From Coriobacteriales bacterium (GTDB lineage Bacteria > Actinomycetota > Coriobacteriia > Coriobacteriales > UBA8131): DNA of 5,887 nucleotides. The DNA lies in the NCBI GenBank assembly GCA_031256575.1, contig JAIRQI010000169.1:1-5887 (forward strand), given 5' to 3'. Below the pieces are notes generated by a model. It was not told the origin of the DNA and did not search any database. It saw nothing but the letters and a program-made list of their open reading frames with translations. Shown here one piece after another: positions 5,412 to 5,887 of this stretch; within the stretch, counting starts at the first letter, position 1, and each line of letters begins with the position of its first letter. Made by a program: the position numbers and the translations under genes.

Positions 5412-5536
5412 CCGCAAGCCGACAACCGATATCCGACAACCGACAACCACAAACCGACAACCACAAACCGACAACCGCAAGCCGAGACCCGCAAGCCGAC
5501 AAACGACTCACGAACCACTCACAACTCACCACCTCA
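5411..5536. repeat. Heptanucleotide tandem repeat, consensus ACCGACA
   Basis: From 5411 the plus strand reads in 7-base units: ACCGCAA, GCCGACA, ACCGATA, TCCGACA, ACCGACA, ACCACAA and so on, holding phase for about 14 units to 5508 and decaying through CACGAAC, CACTCAC and AACTCAC to about 5536. Exact ACCGACA occurs at 5439, 5453 and 5467. A 14-bp pair of units (ACCACAAACCGACA) is perfectly duplicated at 5446-5473. The strand is almost free of T. It fills most of the divergent intergenic region (5341-5573) and contains no open gene. It lacks the long repeat-spacer structure of CRISPR. Confidence 0.8.
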
Positions 5537-5558
5537 GCAGATGGCTAGTTTGAAACTC

Positions 5559-5567
5559 TGGTATCAT
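5559..5567 (+). promoter_or_regulatory. Extended -10 promoter predicted to give a leaderless mRNA
   Basis: TGGTATCAT is an extended -10 element (TGn followed by a five-of-six TATAAT match at 5562-5567). Only six bases separate it from the ATG at 5574, so transcription would begin at or next to the A of the start codon. This agrees with the absence of a Shine-Dalgarno sequence before the zinc-ribbon gene. No -35 hexamer is apparent at 16-18 bp. Confidence 0.5.
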
Positions 5568-5573
5568 GCTCCC

Positions 5574-5887
5574 ATGTCTTTGATTACCCATAAGTGTCCA
5601 AAATGCGCCGGTCGGCTGGAGTTCAACAGCTCGCTGCAGATGATGCAGTGCCCGTTTTGCGACTCGCTATATGACCCCCAAGAATTACAGGAACTCGACC
5701 AGGTATTAACGACACCTCCTGAAGCTTCAACCCAAACCGCAACCCAAATGGCTCCACCTTTGGCTCCTCCTCCTATCCCTGGCACCCAGGTCGCTATCGA
5801 AGCTGACCAGGCAAACAAGTGGTTGCTACCCAACCGCCACTGGGAAGAAGGCGAGCAGGAAGACATGTATGTCTACACCTGCTCAAC
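5574..5887 (+). CDS. TFIIB-type zinc-ribbon protein (3' end outside window)
   Basis: 104 complete codons are visible before the right edge. An N-terminal zinc ribbon is formed by CPKC (Cys8, Cys11) and CPFC (Cys26, Cys29), in the form CPKC.G.L.F...Q...CP.C.S typical of TFIIB-type zinc-ribbon proteins of Firmicutes and Actinobacteria. A Pro/Thr/Gln-rich linker (46-72) follows, then an acidic stretch and DMYVYTC (97-103). In that family this begins a second Cys ribbon ahead of a membrane-associated C-terminal part, which lies outside the window. The molecular role of the family is not established; despite the name it is not a transcription factor by evidence. The ATG has no ribosome site, and the upstream extended -10 suggests leaderless translation. 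It is divergent from the membrane-protein pair across the heptad repeat. Confidence 0.85.
   Translation, partial: MSLITHKCPKCAGRLEFNSSLQMMQCPFCDSLYDPQELQELDQVLTTPPEASTQTATQMAPPLAPPPIPGTQVAIEADQANKWLLPNRHWEEGEQEDMYVYTCS

Noticed and set aside
5411..5536. CRISPR array
   Set aside because: Repeat period is 7 bp with no unique spacers and no cas genes; it is a simple tandem repeat.
5564..5866. 100-codon minus-strand frame at the right end
   Set aside because: It is the antisense of the zinc-ribbon gene, whose Cys-pair motifs establish the plus frame as the real one.

Overview
This 5.9 kb window looks like an accessory stretch of an anaerobic, probably Gram-positive bacterium of moderate GC content. 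Three things point that way: a corrinoid methyl-carrier protein of the anaerobic methylotrophy/O-demethylation type, a two-domain TFIIB-type zinc-ribbon protein of a kind common in Firmicutes and Actinobacteria, and a start codon placed so that its mRNA would be leaderless, a common arrangement in Actinobacteria. The lineage is inference; an actinobacterium such as a coriobacterium or a clostridial relative would both fit.

Region 1 (1-2520, minus strand) is an operon read right to left: a corrinoid-binding protein, a GntR/HutC-type regulator with a UTRA ligand domain 2 bp downstream, and a CobW/G3E metal GTPase 9 bp further on that runs out of the left edge. A TTGACA-17-TACATT promoter precedes it, with a near-perfect 14-bp palindrome inside the spacer, well placed for the encoded GntR protein to act as an autorepressor. 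No substrate methyltransferase or corrinoid-activating ATPase is visible; they may lie beyond the left edge. The model is that a ligand relieves GntR repression, the corrinoid protein carries a methyl group, and the GTPase with its His/Asp-rich segment supplies a metal or services the cofactor.

Region 2 (2606-4073, minus strand) is a two-gene toxin-antitoxin-like module. A 72-aa ribbon-helix-helix protein with an AT-hook-like RGRP tail overlaps by 10 bp a 394-aa HipA-like kinase with recognisable catalytic and metal-binding motifs. The promoter region carries a 6+6 bp inverted repeat across the -10/-35 spacer and a perfect AT-only 12-bp palindrome in the leader.

Region 3 (4179-5887) has two small multi-spanning membrane proteins on the minus strand. 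The upstream one (195 aa) has an Ala/Glu-rich repeated N-terminus encoded by a 45-bp tandem duplication. The downstream one (151 aa) belongs to a type of uncharacterised four-helix protein. Between them is a possible 38-codon small ORF that begins with a 13-nt copy of the downstream gene's start region and overlaps that gene by ATGA. Divergently, on the plus strand, a zinc-ribbon protein gene is cut by the right edge. The divergent intergenic region holds a heptanucleotide repeat tract (consensus ACCGACA, about 14 to 18 units), the most unusual non-coding feature here.
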